A stretch of DNA of 64,000 nt from Siphonodentalium dalli (lineage: Eukaryota > Mollusca > Scaphopoda > Gadilida > Siphonodentaliidae): NCBI GenBank assembly GCA_032622095.1, contig CP136066.1:150738224-150802223 (forward strand). Direction: 5' to 3'. Below are positions 1-14,700 of the stretch, piece by piece. The notes beneath the pieces were generated by a model, which worked only from the letters and a program-made list of their open reading frames with translations, was not told the DNA's origin and ran no database searches. The translations under genes were made by a program, and so were the position numbers. Positions within the stretch are counted from its first letter, which is position 1. Every line of letters begins with the position of its first letter.

Positions 1-59
1 GGTGGCATTACTGAACAGCTGAATACTGTGACAAACTGTCATTTTAATTTAACTTTTAT

Positions 60-1048
60 TAAGGACTTTGCTAACCCAATTTTCCCCAAATTTTCCCCAA
101 ACATAAAGGTTTATGTTCACTTTTATTACTAATCACAGTAACCATACCCATGGATGCTACATTTTAAGAGTATAATTAATGGTAGATTATGTTAGAAATT
201 CAAAATGTGAAATTTATAGAAGTTTTAAAAATTTATTTTTTCGAACCCAAAATCAACAAACACAAAGGTCATATCTAAGAAAAAAATATGGGTATGTGTA
301 CTGAACACTGTGAAGCATGATGAACAATAAAGATATACTCACATTTCTTCAGTTTTATTAAGATTTTTGGCTTGGAAGCAGTTGTCTACAAATGGTAGCT
401 TTCATTGCTCAGCAAAGCTATTTGGGAACTGAATTTGATGGGTCAAGATAATGTTCACTCAACAGTCTCAAGTCTGTTGGGATTCATGGGGATTATGACC
501 AGCCAGTGCTGTACTTTATCCTGACTCAGGATGATTGGTGACCTAGTTTCTGGGCTATGGGGGGTACACCAGATTGGGGATTAGACAATTCTTTTGTCAA
601 GAGATTCACAACACACCACTGTCCACAGATATTAACATTTAACTTCCACCTCACTATAAGCGATGTCACTATATTGTCAGGTAACTTACTCAATGATTTG
701 TAAACAATTGGTTCTTAGTAATTTTATCAAAGAATGCTTGATAAATATGAATATTATTTTATTGTTCATCATTCTTCACAGTGTTCAGTAGACATTGCCA
801 TATTTTTTTCTTTGATAATGATATGGACTTTGTGTTTATTGATTTTGCCATTTTTGGGTTCGAAAAAATAGATTTTAAAAACCTCTATAAATTTCACATT
901 TAGTATTTTTGACATATTCCACCATTAATAATGCTCTTAACATGTTGCATTCATTTGTTTGGTTACTGTGATTACTAACAAAAGTGAAACATAAACCTTT
1001 ATTTTGACTCCATCAAATTTGGGGAAAATTGGGTTAGCAAAGTCCTTA
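60..1048. repeat. MITE-like inverted-repeat element, ~1 kb
   Basis: The left arm (about 60-345) begins TAAGGACTTTGCTAACCC and the right arm (about 760-1048) ends with its reverse complement. The arms stay recognisably complementary for about 290 bp, including the segments around the TTCGAACCCAAAA and CACTGTGAAG motifs. The core (350-750) has no convincing ORF. No clear target duplication is visible. This is a non-autonomous DNA element, superfamily unknown. Confidence 0.75.
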
Positions 1049-4031
1049 GCTTAAGTTTTATTTTAAGAAAAAAAGTTCCTAACGACAGAACGAGAGGGCT
1101 GCTCTCCCCCGCGCGACGTGTTCCGGGTCGGTACGGCATATATTACAAATACAATGTCAGTAGAGGCTAAAACAATTACAATACCTGTCAAGACCGAAGC
1201 ACAGTTTATGGATCTTAAATGAATGGGAACGTTCTTTCACTTTAAGTTTAACGACGTCAAAAAGCCGCTAAAAATTCAAATCATTTCCGCGAAGGGAGAC
1301 AACTCATGTTTGTGGTAATTCCTATGGTAATTCCCATAAAGTACGGAAAACCATCGGCACAAACAACACCTGAATTTAAACTGACATACAGTGATACATT
1401 GTATGTCTGTCTCCGATCTCGTCACGGTATTCGTTTGATGAGTGTTCATCCCCCACCTGAATAACTATAACTATAACATAAATGGGCAAATATTGCGTAC
1501 AAATCGAGCATGTGGAATACTAGTACAGCCTACATTATTACACTCGGTACCGTATGTATTCAGACTATTGGAATACATGGGCCTGTTTCATGAAGTCGGA
1601 TTCCTTATGTCATTTTGAATTTTTGGTTTGTTAAAAGCGATCTGAAAACGGATTATGAATGCCTATAGTAGGTGTGTTTTCATAATTCACTTGTTTCAAT
1701 TCTTGAATTTTGGCGGGTCGACCTAAATCGGGGTCAACATAATTTAGAGAGCGTTTCGTATTTACAGAAAACGATAGATGGTGCCATCTGACGTATGGTG
1801 ATCGGTGCGATTTGAAACTTCTCCAAACTACTAGATATGACTGTTACATGTATTTTTGAAAATTTTGATGTGATCGGTTAATTCGTTTTGGCTACAGTTG
1901 TGATCAAAATTTAACACTGAGCCCTATGGGGATTCTAGTACTTTGGATAAATGGCGCCATTTTGTGTATTATGATATGCGCGTACTGATATTTCAAAAAA
2001 ATACTAAGTATGAAACACAGACGTAGTTTTTAAAAGGATGGATGTGATCAGATTATTCTTGCTGGGTACAGTTGTGATCAAAATTTAACACTTAACCCTA
2101 TGGAGAATTTCGTGTTATGCTCATACGTTAATTGTAATATCACTTATTTTATGTCAATCGTGCGCAACTATATATGTAGACTAACACTCGTGTTTTACCC
2201 ACTGTAACTATCCGTGATTTAATAGATGCAATACATGATATAGTTATGCATCAAGATACAGTAATTGTCAAAAGTAAGTGTCGATCGAATGGTTTTGTAA
2301 TTTCGATAATATGCAGCCTGTTGAATCAAACGAAAATATTCACAACAAGACTGTTCACGATGTGCTTAGATATTATATTATTGTTTTATTTGATACTTGT
2401 CTGTCTTGTTGTCCACTGACTAGTTTTTTAAACCACATCGTTGATCATAACGGGATGTAGTGTCACAAATACACAGGTATATAGATGGTAGTTGTTCGTT
2501 GTCATTAACTCAATCGTTGTCATAGGAGTCTATCCCACATGCACTGAGAGAATCTGTGTTTTCGCAGGATTTGTGCTACTGATAAATGGACATTTCGGTG
2601 CAGCTGAGATATTTACTGTAGCGGTATAGGCTTTGCTTTCGCACTTCCCACATCAGTTACATTTGGCCAACTTCATTACAGCGACTGAAACCCAACATTC
2701 ACCATCAACATGCTGACCACAGTTAATTTCCACGCTTCGTGTATAGCTGTGAAAATCAAGTAAATTCGAATTTCCACTAAAGTAGAACTTAGTGTGTAAA
2801 ATATATATCAACCATAGTTGCATTTTCCTGCAAAATCCCAGTAGGGGCTTAGTAACCGTTACTAAGGAGCTATCGGGACCGGTGGCAAAGTCTCCCGATC
2901 TTATAATGATCAGTGGCCTATGCGGAGCATGGCTGCATAGTGTTAGACATACATGTGCCCAACTTTGAACAAAAACATCACCATGTGATTAGACACTGAC
3001 TAAATTAAGGCAATACCAATGAATGATTAGTACACCATTGTGGCATTTGATTAGCAACCGTTGCTAACCTTAAATAAGACATATGGTTCACTTTGACGGC
3101 CAGGTATATCTCAAATTTCACATTTGGGTATTAACTGCATCGGAAATGAAACGTTGAATTACGACCCTGTCAGCTACAGTTACAATTTCCAGTGAATTCC
3201 CGGTAATTTCCTAGACTAAGTTTCTCGATCTTATAATGATCAATGGCCCATGGGGCACTAACATGTCCAGTTTCATATCTGTGTCACCATTTGAACATAA
3301 CCAATACCATCCGACTATAGACAATATATCTAATTTACGGGAAAATACCACGGTCCAAAATGTTGATCGGATCAAAGCCAAGTATATTATTGGGGGAGAA
3401 CGATCCATTAAGCATAAGTCGATGGTTTGTTCACAACAGATGGAGTCATGATACATTATGAAGGATGATAGAAGGGTCCCCTCAACTATGTTCTTCGACA
3501 CAGTATTGTCCCCACACCGTCACTTGCATCTTATTTTGTTGTACTATATATAAGACCAAGCACATAATGAACACATATATCTTCTTATAAATAAATGATC
3601 TCTTAGAAAGTGTCCAGAGATGTCTTGCCTATTTATACTGACAATTTATATTTATTCTTGTGGCAAAGGATTTGAGGGAGCGATTTGTTATGTTGACTAA
3701 GGTGTTAATTTAGTATGTGAAACATGTATGCCCGGGGGATGTATCGAGTAGACGGAGAAAGTGTTTTCTTTGTCATCAGATGAACATAATTTAAACTCCC
3801 AATTTTGATAAACCCCGACCAGGAATTATAGAACAACCATCTATATATGCCCAGCAATATTTAGCAATACATATGGACATGATAACATTTTTTAACAATA
3901 CCACCCTATCCACATGTATGGCTAAACATATCATTGGCATAGATGAGTTGTTGTAGTTGTTAAATTGATGCTGGTCGGGTTTCTCCAAATTTAATACTAA
4001 AACAGAATGATCCATAAGCTACGGTGGCTGG
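1049..4031. other. Non-coding stretch with a diverged ~330 bp duplication
   Basis: No supported gene. Segments near 2897 and 3227 share GATCTTATAATGATCA and the following TGGCC, suggesting an old 330 bp tandem duplication. The short ORFs here (60-96 codons) have no recognisable domain and overlap on both strands. Confidence 0.5.
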
Positions 4032-5212
4032 TTTAGGACATGGGAAATTGTTTTTTATTTAATTTCGTGACCACGAAATACTAATTCGTGTCCACGAAAT
4101 TACTAATTCGTGGCAACGAACTACTAATTCGTGGCGAATTATAACTGATTGACCTTTGCGTATATCCAGATACCTTTACGGTTGGATAGGATAGGATAGG
4201 ATATTTTATTTCAATATACACATATTAATACACAATACATTTGACAAATATTGTACTGTATATCCGAGGGGGTGACATAGTCAGGCTAGACTGTCTTAGG
4301 GTATGGTTACACTTGATGATGTTTTAGAAACTATGCGTATGATCGCAGAGAAGCTACTATAAACCCATTATGGCGTGGGACCCCGGGCTCTATGGGGATA
4401 TGGACGTCCGATATAAACTAGCACAGAGAGAACGGGGAAACACGGGTCAGGTGGCTCCAAGAAAAACTGAATATTTATTAGTTTTTACCACAAGGGATCG
4501 AATGGGAATGACATTTCACTCGGCATATATATTGACCGATTTAAGTCAAATAAGGGTTTTTGTAGGGTGGGACCAAAAACAAACTTATAAATATTCACCC
4601 CTTTCAACCATACCCGATCCAAAACGGTCGCAGCTGTGAAGGGGCCAAATAGGGTACACATTATTTCTCGGTCACTTGACCGATATAGATCAAATAAAGG
4701 GTTTTGTACGGTAGCTCACAAAGCAACCTAAATGTTCACACCTTCAGCACAATCGAGCGAAAATAGTAAATGATCAGAGGGGGTCCATATATGGTACCAT
4801 GCAATGCCACCCCCCCCCATTTTAGGTCGAATACAGTGTGTTGTAGGGTGACCCCTGATGAGACAAACTAAATATTCACCCGCTTTCACCATCCCAGATC
4901 CAAAATGGCCGCCCCAGATGGTTCAAATATGGCACCTATATATACAATTTCTCGGCCCCTTAACCGTTTGATGTGGTAGAATTGGTGCTGTAGGGTGGCC
5001 ATGGGTTGGTGAAAGGGGTGATACTTAATTTGTTTTACGGGCCACCATACAACACCCTTTATCTCAAATCGCCGTGGCTCATGCCAAGATGGTGGACAAC
5101 TACAACCAGATCATCTCTATCCGCTTCCATTACAGCAATGGGACTGACGATCGTATATCACAATTAGTTATTTCGTGGCCACGAAATAAAAAAAATATTC
5201 CCATGTCCTAAA
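4032..5212. repeat. MITE with ~45 bp terminal inverted repeats
   Basis: The left end TTTAGGACATGGGAA is matched by TTCCCATGTCCTAAA at the right end. Complementarity continues through a T/A-rich run into the palindrome TTTCGTGGCCACGAAAT, giving about 45 bp terminal repeats. Just inside the left end are four degenerate copies of CTAATTCGTGGCCACGAA. The interior holds three or four diverged copies of a segment around TTCACCCCTTTCACCAT and GATCCAAAATGG (4500-5060), the last inverted. No coding potential is recognised. Confidence 0.75.
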
Positions 5213-8200
5213 AAAGTTTTGACTGACACTTACATAAATATGACTCGCAGAATTGTTAGCACACAACTTCGTATTATGCGGTACTTCGTCCTAGCAATAA
5301 ACATTAATTTTGTCAATTGATGAAAAAACAATCAATCAATTTTACAACGAAATCCTGAAACTGTAGTCATGATAAACATTACATTTGTAGAATAGTGGAC
5401 ATTATCACTGAAGCACGTGATTGTGATGTATATGATTGATGTGAACCACCTTTTTATCAACTACTGTATCTGGTGGCCTGACTATATTGCAAGTTAATTT
5501 GGCAAAATCACATGTAGTTACGATATATTACATGTAAGAGCCATGCATATATGATAGCCATTAAGTTCCACCAATGTGAACATTTGAGTAAATTTTGTCA
5601 AACTCTATATAGGGTCCAACGTTAGTTTTGTTCGCAACTGTAGTACACTACCCGCGGAGACTTATCTGACGACATCATTCTCAAAAATAATTTCAACTCG
5701 CACAATTCATGAAAAGGCTAATCGTGTTAGTTAATATCTGTATAATCAGGAAAACGCTCTTTAAATTTTTAAAACCGTTCAAACAATTTGTTTCCACTAA
5801 AATGTCAGACTGGAAACAAGTAGACTCTGAAAGTAGACCGCTAAATTTGATACTTTTGTTAATTTCAACTCGCACATCCACCAGAAGGTTAGTTATGAGG
5901 ATTAATATTTGTATAATAAGCAAACGCTCTTTAAATTATTAAAACAGTCCAAAAAAACTTTTTTCAAATAAATTTTCAACTAGACACAGGTAAACTCTGA
6001 AAGTAGAGACACTATTGATAAATAAACCGTTCGCATGTCGTTTTAGACAATCCGAAATTGCGCGACCGTTGTTTTCGACCAAAGGAATCTGGCTTGTGAA
6101 ATCAGTGAGGGTGGGGGTAGGGTTAGCTTTTCTGTGATATCTTTCCCAAAAATCGATGTATCGAAGTTTTGTTTGTGGCATATGATCAAGATATCCTTGT
6201 AGATTGTTCATGTTCGTCTATATGGGATCTAGCTGATTTTAAAAATATACAATGCCTTAATATTTGGGAAAGAAAATTGAAAATGCAGTCATATATACAA
6301 TTCATCTGATGATTTTATGATAAAATTCCACATTAAGATATGTAATTAAGTAATTTGTGGCAAGATCTCTCCATGTTTTTCGATTTCTAAGAACAAAGAA
6401 AGCCACTTACCGAACTTGCTATGCGTAATAGCATGTTTTTATTACCAGGTGGATGGAAAAAAAAATAGAGGGGTACACAAACAAAAGCCTCACACAAACC
6501 TGTTTCCACTAAAATATCAAGCTGGAAACAGGTAGATTCTGAAAATAGACACATTGGTGATATAGAAACTGTTCTCATATCGCTTTTAACATTCCGAAAA
6601 CGCGCGACCATTTTTTTCGACATAAGGAATCCGACTTACAATGGAAACAATGTCATAATATTATCTTAAGATGGACTTAATCTAAGATCTAAGGTGGATC
6701 TTATGATGTAACTTTTCCGTTTCAAGAACGCGTTTCACAAAACAAGATTAAGTCCTACTTAAGTAGTAAGTTAAGTTCCCGCTCATTTAGATTGGTTTTC
6801 GACAATTTTCTACAGTCCAGAACGAAAAAATGTGGGCTTGTGCAATCTTTATGTACGGCATTGAGAGGTTATCGAGAAAGAGCCGAGTCCGAGTTGACAT
6901 TATTGTGTGACAGGGATGCTGGATAGCGGCTGTGGTGGGGTGGGCTAATCAGCGCATGTATCTTAGTGTCTATAGTCAATGCATGGTGTCAGAAATAAGA
7001 CAATATAATTATATGGATCGATGCATGACTGCGACCATGCATTCACGCCGAGTTAATCAACTAAGAGCAATGATCAGGCGGCGATTTTTTTTATGTGAGC
7101 CGACATAACTCGTATATTATCGACCACCGCTCTCTACGTGTAGCAATAATAAAAATAAATCGGCGATGTCATCAGGACACACATAGGTCATTTTTCGATT
7201 CAAAGGGAAATGAAAAATATTTGTTAGAATAACTTTTTAATTATTTTTATGCAGATGTTTCATGTGGTTGTCATACCATGGATATATATATATATATAAA
7301 ACTACGTTTTCGTTAGCACACTCGTATTAAGGGGTGTCATCGTTACGGGTGTGTATATCATATATACAGTAACCTGTACAACGGTTATCCCACCCCTGCA
7401 AAAAAAAAACATGACAAAAAATTGGACAGCCTTGAAAATCACGACATATGGACGTGGGCATAAACTCAATAAAAATAATATTCTCTATAGAAAATTGTCA
7501 CCATTTCTAAAACATATTTTGATAAAGAGCGTTTATGTTACCTTTCCTATATGACATATCTGCTTTGTAAACAGCCGACGGAAATTTGGAAAGAGGAAAG
7601 AATCAACACATTAATTGATCTTATTTTACCCCATCTCCCACACACACATGGAATAACATAGAGGAGATTGTGAGCTTTGAGCTAGGCCATAATTCTTATC
7701 AAAAGTTTTATTCGTGGGTAATACAATTTTATAATATATATTATCTATAGGTCACATACACAGCTGATAATTGACTATATCCTACATTCGACGAGGCTCG
7801 GGGTGGCTAGTTGGTCTCTGTGGGGAGGGGGTACATCGTGAAATTTCCAACTGCATCCGCCCCTTAATTGAACCGGGCCAAACTTCCATGTTCGCGAAAT
7901 GCACCGCCCCTTAATTGAACCGGGCCAAACTTCCATGTTCGCGAAATGCCATGTCCACCACACACGTTTGATTTAAACTTTCCAATTGGTATCTCAAATA
8001 TTCCAACAGTTCGAAATTTCTAACCTGACGCCCTAAAGTTGGTGATTTTCGGTTGCTGCTGTTTGTCTAAAACAACACATTCCTTTAGTTAGAAATTCAA
8101 ACAATTGAAAACTATATGTAGTGTACGATTAATGTTCTTGTCAGGCATGAAATTTCCAATTGCTAAACATTTTGACCAAAGTGTGTGTGTGTGTGGGGGG

Positions 8201-9913
8201 GGGGGTAGACAACACACACACCCCATTCTCACGTCCCTGATGATAAGTCTATACTCTGAATTGTTTTTGGAATGTTTGAGGTACCAGTTGGAATGTTTAC
8301 ACCCAAAGAAAATTGGTGTTGTTTAAGGGGGTGTAGTTGGACATTTCGAGGCGAACACCCCCTCTCACTCTGTAGCCACGACCCTGTATACCAGACGACG
8401 AATTGCCCACCCAGACAAAGTACAGATATCTCCGTAATTGCAAAATAACATAGGCCGCCATACGTGTGATCGATATGCCACTTATCACGTGGGTCTTAAC
8501 TTTAAGATTATCTTATGACACATCACAGCAGTCTTAAAGTTAAGACCAAAGTTAAGACCATCTTAAGTTAAGACCTTGTTCGTGAAACGCACTTATGACT
8601 GAAGTTTGAACTTATGACCATCTTAAGTCCAAACTATGTCATAAGTTGCTTTCATGAAACAGGGCCCAGGACACAGGATAAAGCGGAGTAACATTTAATA
8701 TAACGATAACGGACAATATGTATGCCTATGCTGGGAATATATATGGACACCCCGTGATTCGGCCTGGTTTGTTTGAGTTACAGTGCATTTCGCCATTCAA
8801 TTTAAATTCCATGTAGAAATTGCAATCCCCACTAAAATATAGGAAAAGATACTCATCGGTTAAATGATTTTGAACATTTTACCCATATTGAATTTTATGT
8901 GCATTTTCACCAAAAATGTTATAAAAAATGTTTATGTTCGCAAAAACATCTTAAGTCACACATAATGCTATCTCAGACAACCGAATTTGAAACATCAGTA
9001 TATGTTCCGTGAGATACAATGGACATGTAAGAAATTACCCCATGTAATACACACAATCGATGCCAAATATACATGATACAGCTTCATGCAAAGGGGAAAA
9101 CCCAGCTTGACAAAATTGACTAAATCGGACGGAATTTTATGACACCACAACAGGCGAATGAGCGTGGCCAAAAAAAACAAACAAACAAACAAACAAATAA
9201 ACAAAACAAATAATATAATATAGGCAAATCGGGGGTCACTTCTTGTATATATCTATTTGTATTATATATATGTAAATATGTTTTGTTCATGTACTAATGC
9301 ACTTATGTTCTGTATTGATTTGCAGCTAAGGCATAATAAACTTATCAAACACATATGGTTATGAAAATTTCAATACAAACATAGGCCTACCTGAATATGG
9401 ATTCCTGGCTAGATTAATTACATGTGCCCTTTTGGGTACCGGATAACGATAGTTTTCGATACCCTTGGGATAAAATGGACAACCTTTGCCAATGGTAACT
9501 CATATTGCCTTACATAGCCGTTGACTCATATTTTCATTACGAATTATGAAATACTTTTTGCATGATAAAGAGTGAAATATCTTACTCTCAATTTTCTTTT
9601 GTGGAATATACACCTATTTCGTGCTATTTTTTTTTTTTTGGTGAATCTCGTTGTCATAATTCCTTAAAGAGCGTTCCAAGTACTAGCTAGCCTATATTTA
9701 TATGTGTATGCCATCATCAACACTGCAATAAAGAGCGTAAAACTTATCATTGAATAATTTCTTTGTGAATGATAAAACTTTTCGGTTATTTTATGCTGAT
9801 ATGTTTAGCTTTTAATTAAATCTATTTAAAGGTAATTAATTAATAAACCAGTGCGCACTGAATAAAAAGCGTCCATTCTCTAACTGATTTAATTATATAT
9901 GATAGTACCAGCC
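5213..9913. other. Non-coding repeat-rich stretch
   Basis: No gene is supported. Visible structure: diverged repeats at 5690-5935 and 5790-6625, with the GTTTCCACTAAAAT and GCGCGACC motifs recurring; a (TA)n run near 7277; a 47 bp tandem duplication at 7858-7949; fragments of the 23.4/36.5 kb terminal-repeat family at 7830-7860 and 8145-8400; and a CTTAAG-rich repeat at 8488-8675 ending in CATGAAACAGGGCCC. Confidence 0.5.
7858..7949. repeat. 47 bp tandem duplication
   Basis: Two back-to-back, apparently identical copies of a 47 bp unit start with CGCCCCTTAATTGAACC at 7858 and 7905. Their identity points to a recent duplication inside an older interspersed repeat fragment. Confidence 0.85.
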
Positions 9914-10068
9914 ATATATGGCACATAATGTGGTCGAAAAATTAGACGTATCCATTTTTTTCCCTGCTGCAATTGCTACACGAAATCAATCAGATTAGAA
10001 AAAAGTTTACAGCCGAAAATTGAATCTAATATGTTTTACCGGTTATTAATACAAATCTGAAGAAAAAA

Positions 10069-10948
10069 AATGGGTCACGATATGTGTAAAACCTGCTTCA
10101 TTGCTACCTCTTAAAACTCTAAGTCCAAAAATGGATTCAAAACCCCCCAGAGCTGCTTCATTGCTACCTCTTAAAACTCTAAGTCCAAAAATGGATTCAA
10201 AAACCCCCCAGAGCACTGCTGCAGCCGCTACAGCGCTGCATTGAAAAAAAATGGGTCGCGATATGTGTAAAACATGCTTCATTGCTACCTCTTAAAACTC
10301 TAAGTCCAAAAATGGATTCAAAACCCCCCAGAGCACTGCTGCAGCCGCTACAGCGCTGCATTGAAAAAAAAATGGGTCACGATATGTGTAAAACCTGCTT
10401 CATTGCTACCTCTTAAAACTCTAAGTCCAAAAATGGATTCAAAACCCCCCAGAGCACTGCTGCAGCCGCTACAGCGCTGCATTGAAAAAAAATGGGTCAC
10501 GATATTTGTAAAACCTGCTTCATTGCTACATCTTAAAACTCTTAAGTCCAAAAATGGATTCAAAACCCCCCAGAGCACTACTGCAGCTGCTACAGCGCTG
10601 CATTGAAAAAAAATGGGTCACGATATGTGTAGAACCTGCTTCATTGCTACCTCTTAAAACTCTTAAGTCCAAAAATGGATTCAAAACCCCCCAGAGCACT
10701 GCTGCAGCCGCTACAGCGCTGCATTGAAAAATATTGGGTCACGATATGTGTAAAACCTGCTTCATTGCTACCTCTTAAAATTCTAAGTCCAAAAATGGAT
10801 TCAAAACCCTCCAGAGCACTGCTGCAGCCGCTACAGCGCTGCATTGAAAAAAAATGGGTCGCGATATGTGTAAAACATGCTTCATTGCTACCTTTTAAAA
10901 CTCTAAGTCCAAAAATGGATTCAAAACCCCCCAGAGCACTGCTGCAGC
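10069..10948 (+). repeat. Left tandem array of ~120 bp unit
   Basis: About seven copies of a unit containing GGGTCACGATATGTGTAAAA, CTTCATTGCTACCTCTTAAA, AAAAATGGATTCAAAAC and GAGCACTGCTGCAGCCGC, repeating every 120-121 bp. The second copy is shortened (10150-10200). The unit reads open for long stretches in several frames on both strands, which produces spurious ORFs. It is the inverted partner of the array at 18815-19810. Confidence 0.92.
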
Positions 10949-11792
10949 GACATAATTTGACACAATGTTTTGCAAATACATGGTAATCCTCTTATCACTA
11001 TATAATATTAGTACATGATAGTGAATAATAATTGTTTTATTTTCATATTATATTAAACTAGTCAATAGAACAGTATGCTTACAAGGTTGGTCAAATGTGA
11101 ATTGTTGTACCATTGGCCATTAGGTGTTAATGAGAGGTCCAATCAAGGATATGCATCCACCATTGTAACCAATCAGATTGTTGCAGCCATGAGGTTGACT
11201 TCGGAAGCCAAATTTCAAGTTGTATAAATTCCACCATAACCAAGTCATGATCACAACATTTTATTTTCATCTGAATATAGATCACATGCATATTTCCTGA
11301 TACGTTACTGCTAAAATATTCCTTAAACCAGCAAGTAAGTATTGCATATTATAATACACAATATTTATATTCACTTTATTTGTATTTTAAACACTGGTTA
11401 CTTTATCACAATGCATCATTATCTTTTGAGTGATTAATATTTGTTCTTCAAATTCAAAACAACTACTCAGTGGTTGATACATTAATTGGCATTATCTCAG
11501 ATTTTGATATATGAACTTCCATCTCTTCATGTGTTAAGCTTGCAATGTATGAACTTGCTGCTGAATTGAACATATGACTTTTAGGTCTACTATAGATTTA
11601 TTTTAGATTGGTAATATCAATTTATGGTTATGTATTTGGTTATATAGTTGATATTTATATATCTTTGAGAATGCACATTTCTAGAAATTATCAAATTTCA
11701 ACAGCATACTCTGTAAGCCATAAAGCAGATAACGGTTAACTTTCTGAAATGCCTGTTTATTCATACATGTATAATGAATCCATTTTGCAGCC

Positions 11793-14700
11793 ATGAAGAT
11801 CATTGAAAGAGACAACTGTTGGGGTTACAAAAGCAAGGGAGTGTTTCAGTTTAAAAGCAACTTTGTGATGAAGTTACTCTATGCTGTCATCAGTCCCACA
11901 ACAAATACCAATACCGGTTATGTTGTAGAAGTAACAACTTCTAATGGAGATGTTGGGTATGTATCAAAGTGCATAAGTTGTAATATTTTATTTTCCATTA
12001 TGAAATTTATCATTCTAGCCAACAAGATCATTTTCTTACATGTAATTAGCTAAATTATCTGTATATATTTAAATTATAATAGTCACTTATAAAGTACGCA
12101 GATAGCACTACCAAATCAAGTCAGAATAAGGTCCTATTAGCATCTGATCTCAAGTGACTATAAATTGTGGCGGGTAATATTAAGAAAGCAATTGGTATAT
12201 AATTTTGGATGATCATTTGTTAACATTTATTAAACATCTTTCAATAAGGTTTGAAGTGATTTTATATCTCCAGTCAGTCCATAATATGAATACAAATATT
12301 CACTTCAATATATGTCGATTTCAGTATAGTGCATTATTCCCAGCTGAATTGTGAGGTAAATACACCCACATAGATTGATTTATGGTTAAAAGTGGTTAGT
12401 TCACAATATTTTATAAACTCGCTTGTCTACTTCCAGAATGGCACATTTCCGAATCAGTGAGATGGGAAATGGTGGACAGCTAGCACGTGCACTGACAGAA
12501 AGCTTCTCAGTTTGCGGAACTGTTTTGCTGTGCCACATTAACCCTGGCCAGATTACCTCACTTCTATTGAAGCTACAACAAGACTTATCCAACAGTCTGA
12601 CTACTATCAAGAAAAAGGTAAGGCCTTTACATGAAGAATAGAAATTGTGAGCATTCCCATAAACAATCGTAAAGGGCCAAACTAAAAACTAAAACTAAAA
12701 TTGCATTTTAATTCATTAACACTATCACCCACAACTGGTAATCTTAATAATTCCATGTTTTAAATAAATAATTATTGCACAATTTGGTAATTCCAGATAT
12801 TGTCGAGAGTTAAGACATACTTTTTATTATGACAGTACAGGGTGATGGAGTTGTATATAAATATATTCATTCAGACATTGTCTCTTGCATGTTATATGGA
12901 ACTGTTCTTTTACTTTCAGGCCCTGGTGGAAGTAGCAGGACTACAGCCATCAACGGACATCATATTTTTAACGAGGGATCTCATCATCAACACAAAGGGC
13001 GAGCAGGTAAGTTAATAACCAAAACCAGAACAATCGGTCATGTTGATATAAAGAAGTGTATTTCCAAAACAAACATTTGTAAATAGAAGTGTTCTCTGCA
13101 CTTCAATAAATAGCTAGATTGATAAATTCTACACCATGTTTCAAATCCATTCTTTTACAACAGTCTGATAATAACACAATTTTGGAATATGTTGCATAAA
13201 CCCCAAAAACAATGTATATTAGATGATCAAAGCTTTATCTTATTTCCCTTTCAGATTGACCAAGGTGATTGCAAGTATGTCTGGCTAGCAAATTATACGG
13301 CTGTCCATCAATCAGTGACCTTACCAGGGAGTTTAGAACACCATTTTCGCCGCAACAATTCAAAGATTTACTCCTACTTGCAGGACGAATAATGGATATC
13401 AACCACCCTGCCTTTCTGATGGCAATCAGTTCTCACATCTTGGGCAGCAGGTATAGATAACTAAGTCTAATTACTATTTGGAAACACTGAAGCAAAGTCT
13501 TGGTTGCACACCAATCCTAGTTATGCATGGTCCTTGTTGGCCATGTCTAAATAGTAACAACAATAATAATAACAAATTATTTAACTTCAGTTTTGTTGGA
13601 TACCCAACAGACTTTACTATTTGTTTTGGAAACAATGTTCAGTCTTTTTATTTAAATACATTTATTCATTAAATCTTGAACGAATTAGACCCAAATCTCA
13701 CACACTGCCTATTTTATTGTGTCCAAACTGAAAAATATAAAAATAGACAAACAAGGACACATGGCAATTTAATGGTGTATATCTTGTATCATGGAGATTC
13801 CTAATAATCATCAAGTATGAAGTCATTAAATGCACTAAATATGATTAAATAAAACAAGGTTGTCCATAAGTCTATCATTCTAAGTTTAATTGAATGGTGA
13901 GATTGTTCACTATTAGGTTTGATAGTTTGGTCTATTTAGTATACCATGGCACTGTACTCTATGGCATCTTGATGTAATGCAATGAAACCTACATTTAAAT
14001 GTCACATCAAATGTGTGTTATTGACCATTAAATTCTGATATTGTAGATATGACGTCATCATGAACAGGATCCAGCATTATAATTTGCCGGTGCTGTACGG
14101 AGAGCCGGAGACAGGCAAAACGTTAACAGCATTGTGTTGCGGGACACTTACAGGATCCAGTGTATTGTATTCAAGGTATGTGAATTGTATACAGTTTTTT
14201 ATATTTGGCCACAGATATTTAACCGACCACATACATGTATGTACAATTGTACATTGTAATTAGTTATGAATATTGAGTCTATAGTACATTTAGTTATAAA
14301 CTGTGATGACAAAACATTGAACAGATTTGAAAACATGCTAATATTACTGAGATTACTAATTAATCGGCCAGACGGCATGTCGTAATTTAAGATGAATCAG
14401 ACATAAAGTCAGTGTAATTTAAGATGAATCAGACATAAAGTCAGTGTAATTTAAGATGAATCAGACATAAAGTCAGTGTAATTTAAGATGAATCAGACAT
14501 AAAGTCAGTGTAATTTAAGATGAATCATAAAGTCAGTGTAATTGAGATATTATTGATAGCAAATATTACTTGATTTCTTCATATGTTATTACAGGTGCAC
14601 TATGCCATTTCTACACTGTCTGATAACCAATCAGTCGCTGCCATTTGTGTGGGACGATCCATCCCACATGTCAGATGTTGGACAGTTTGCAGTCGACCTG

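Noticed and set aside
10046-10986. Repetitive ORFs on both strands across the left 120 bp array
   Set aside because: They arise because the tandem unit is open in several frames. The phrase repeats with the DNA unit and appears on both strands, with no gene signals.
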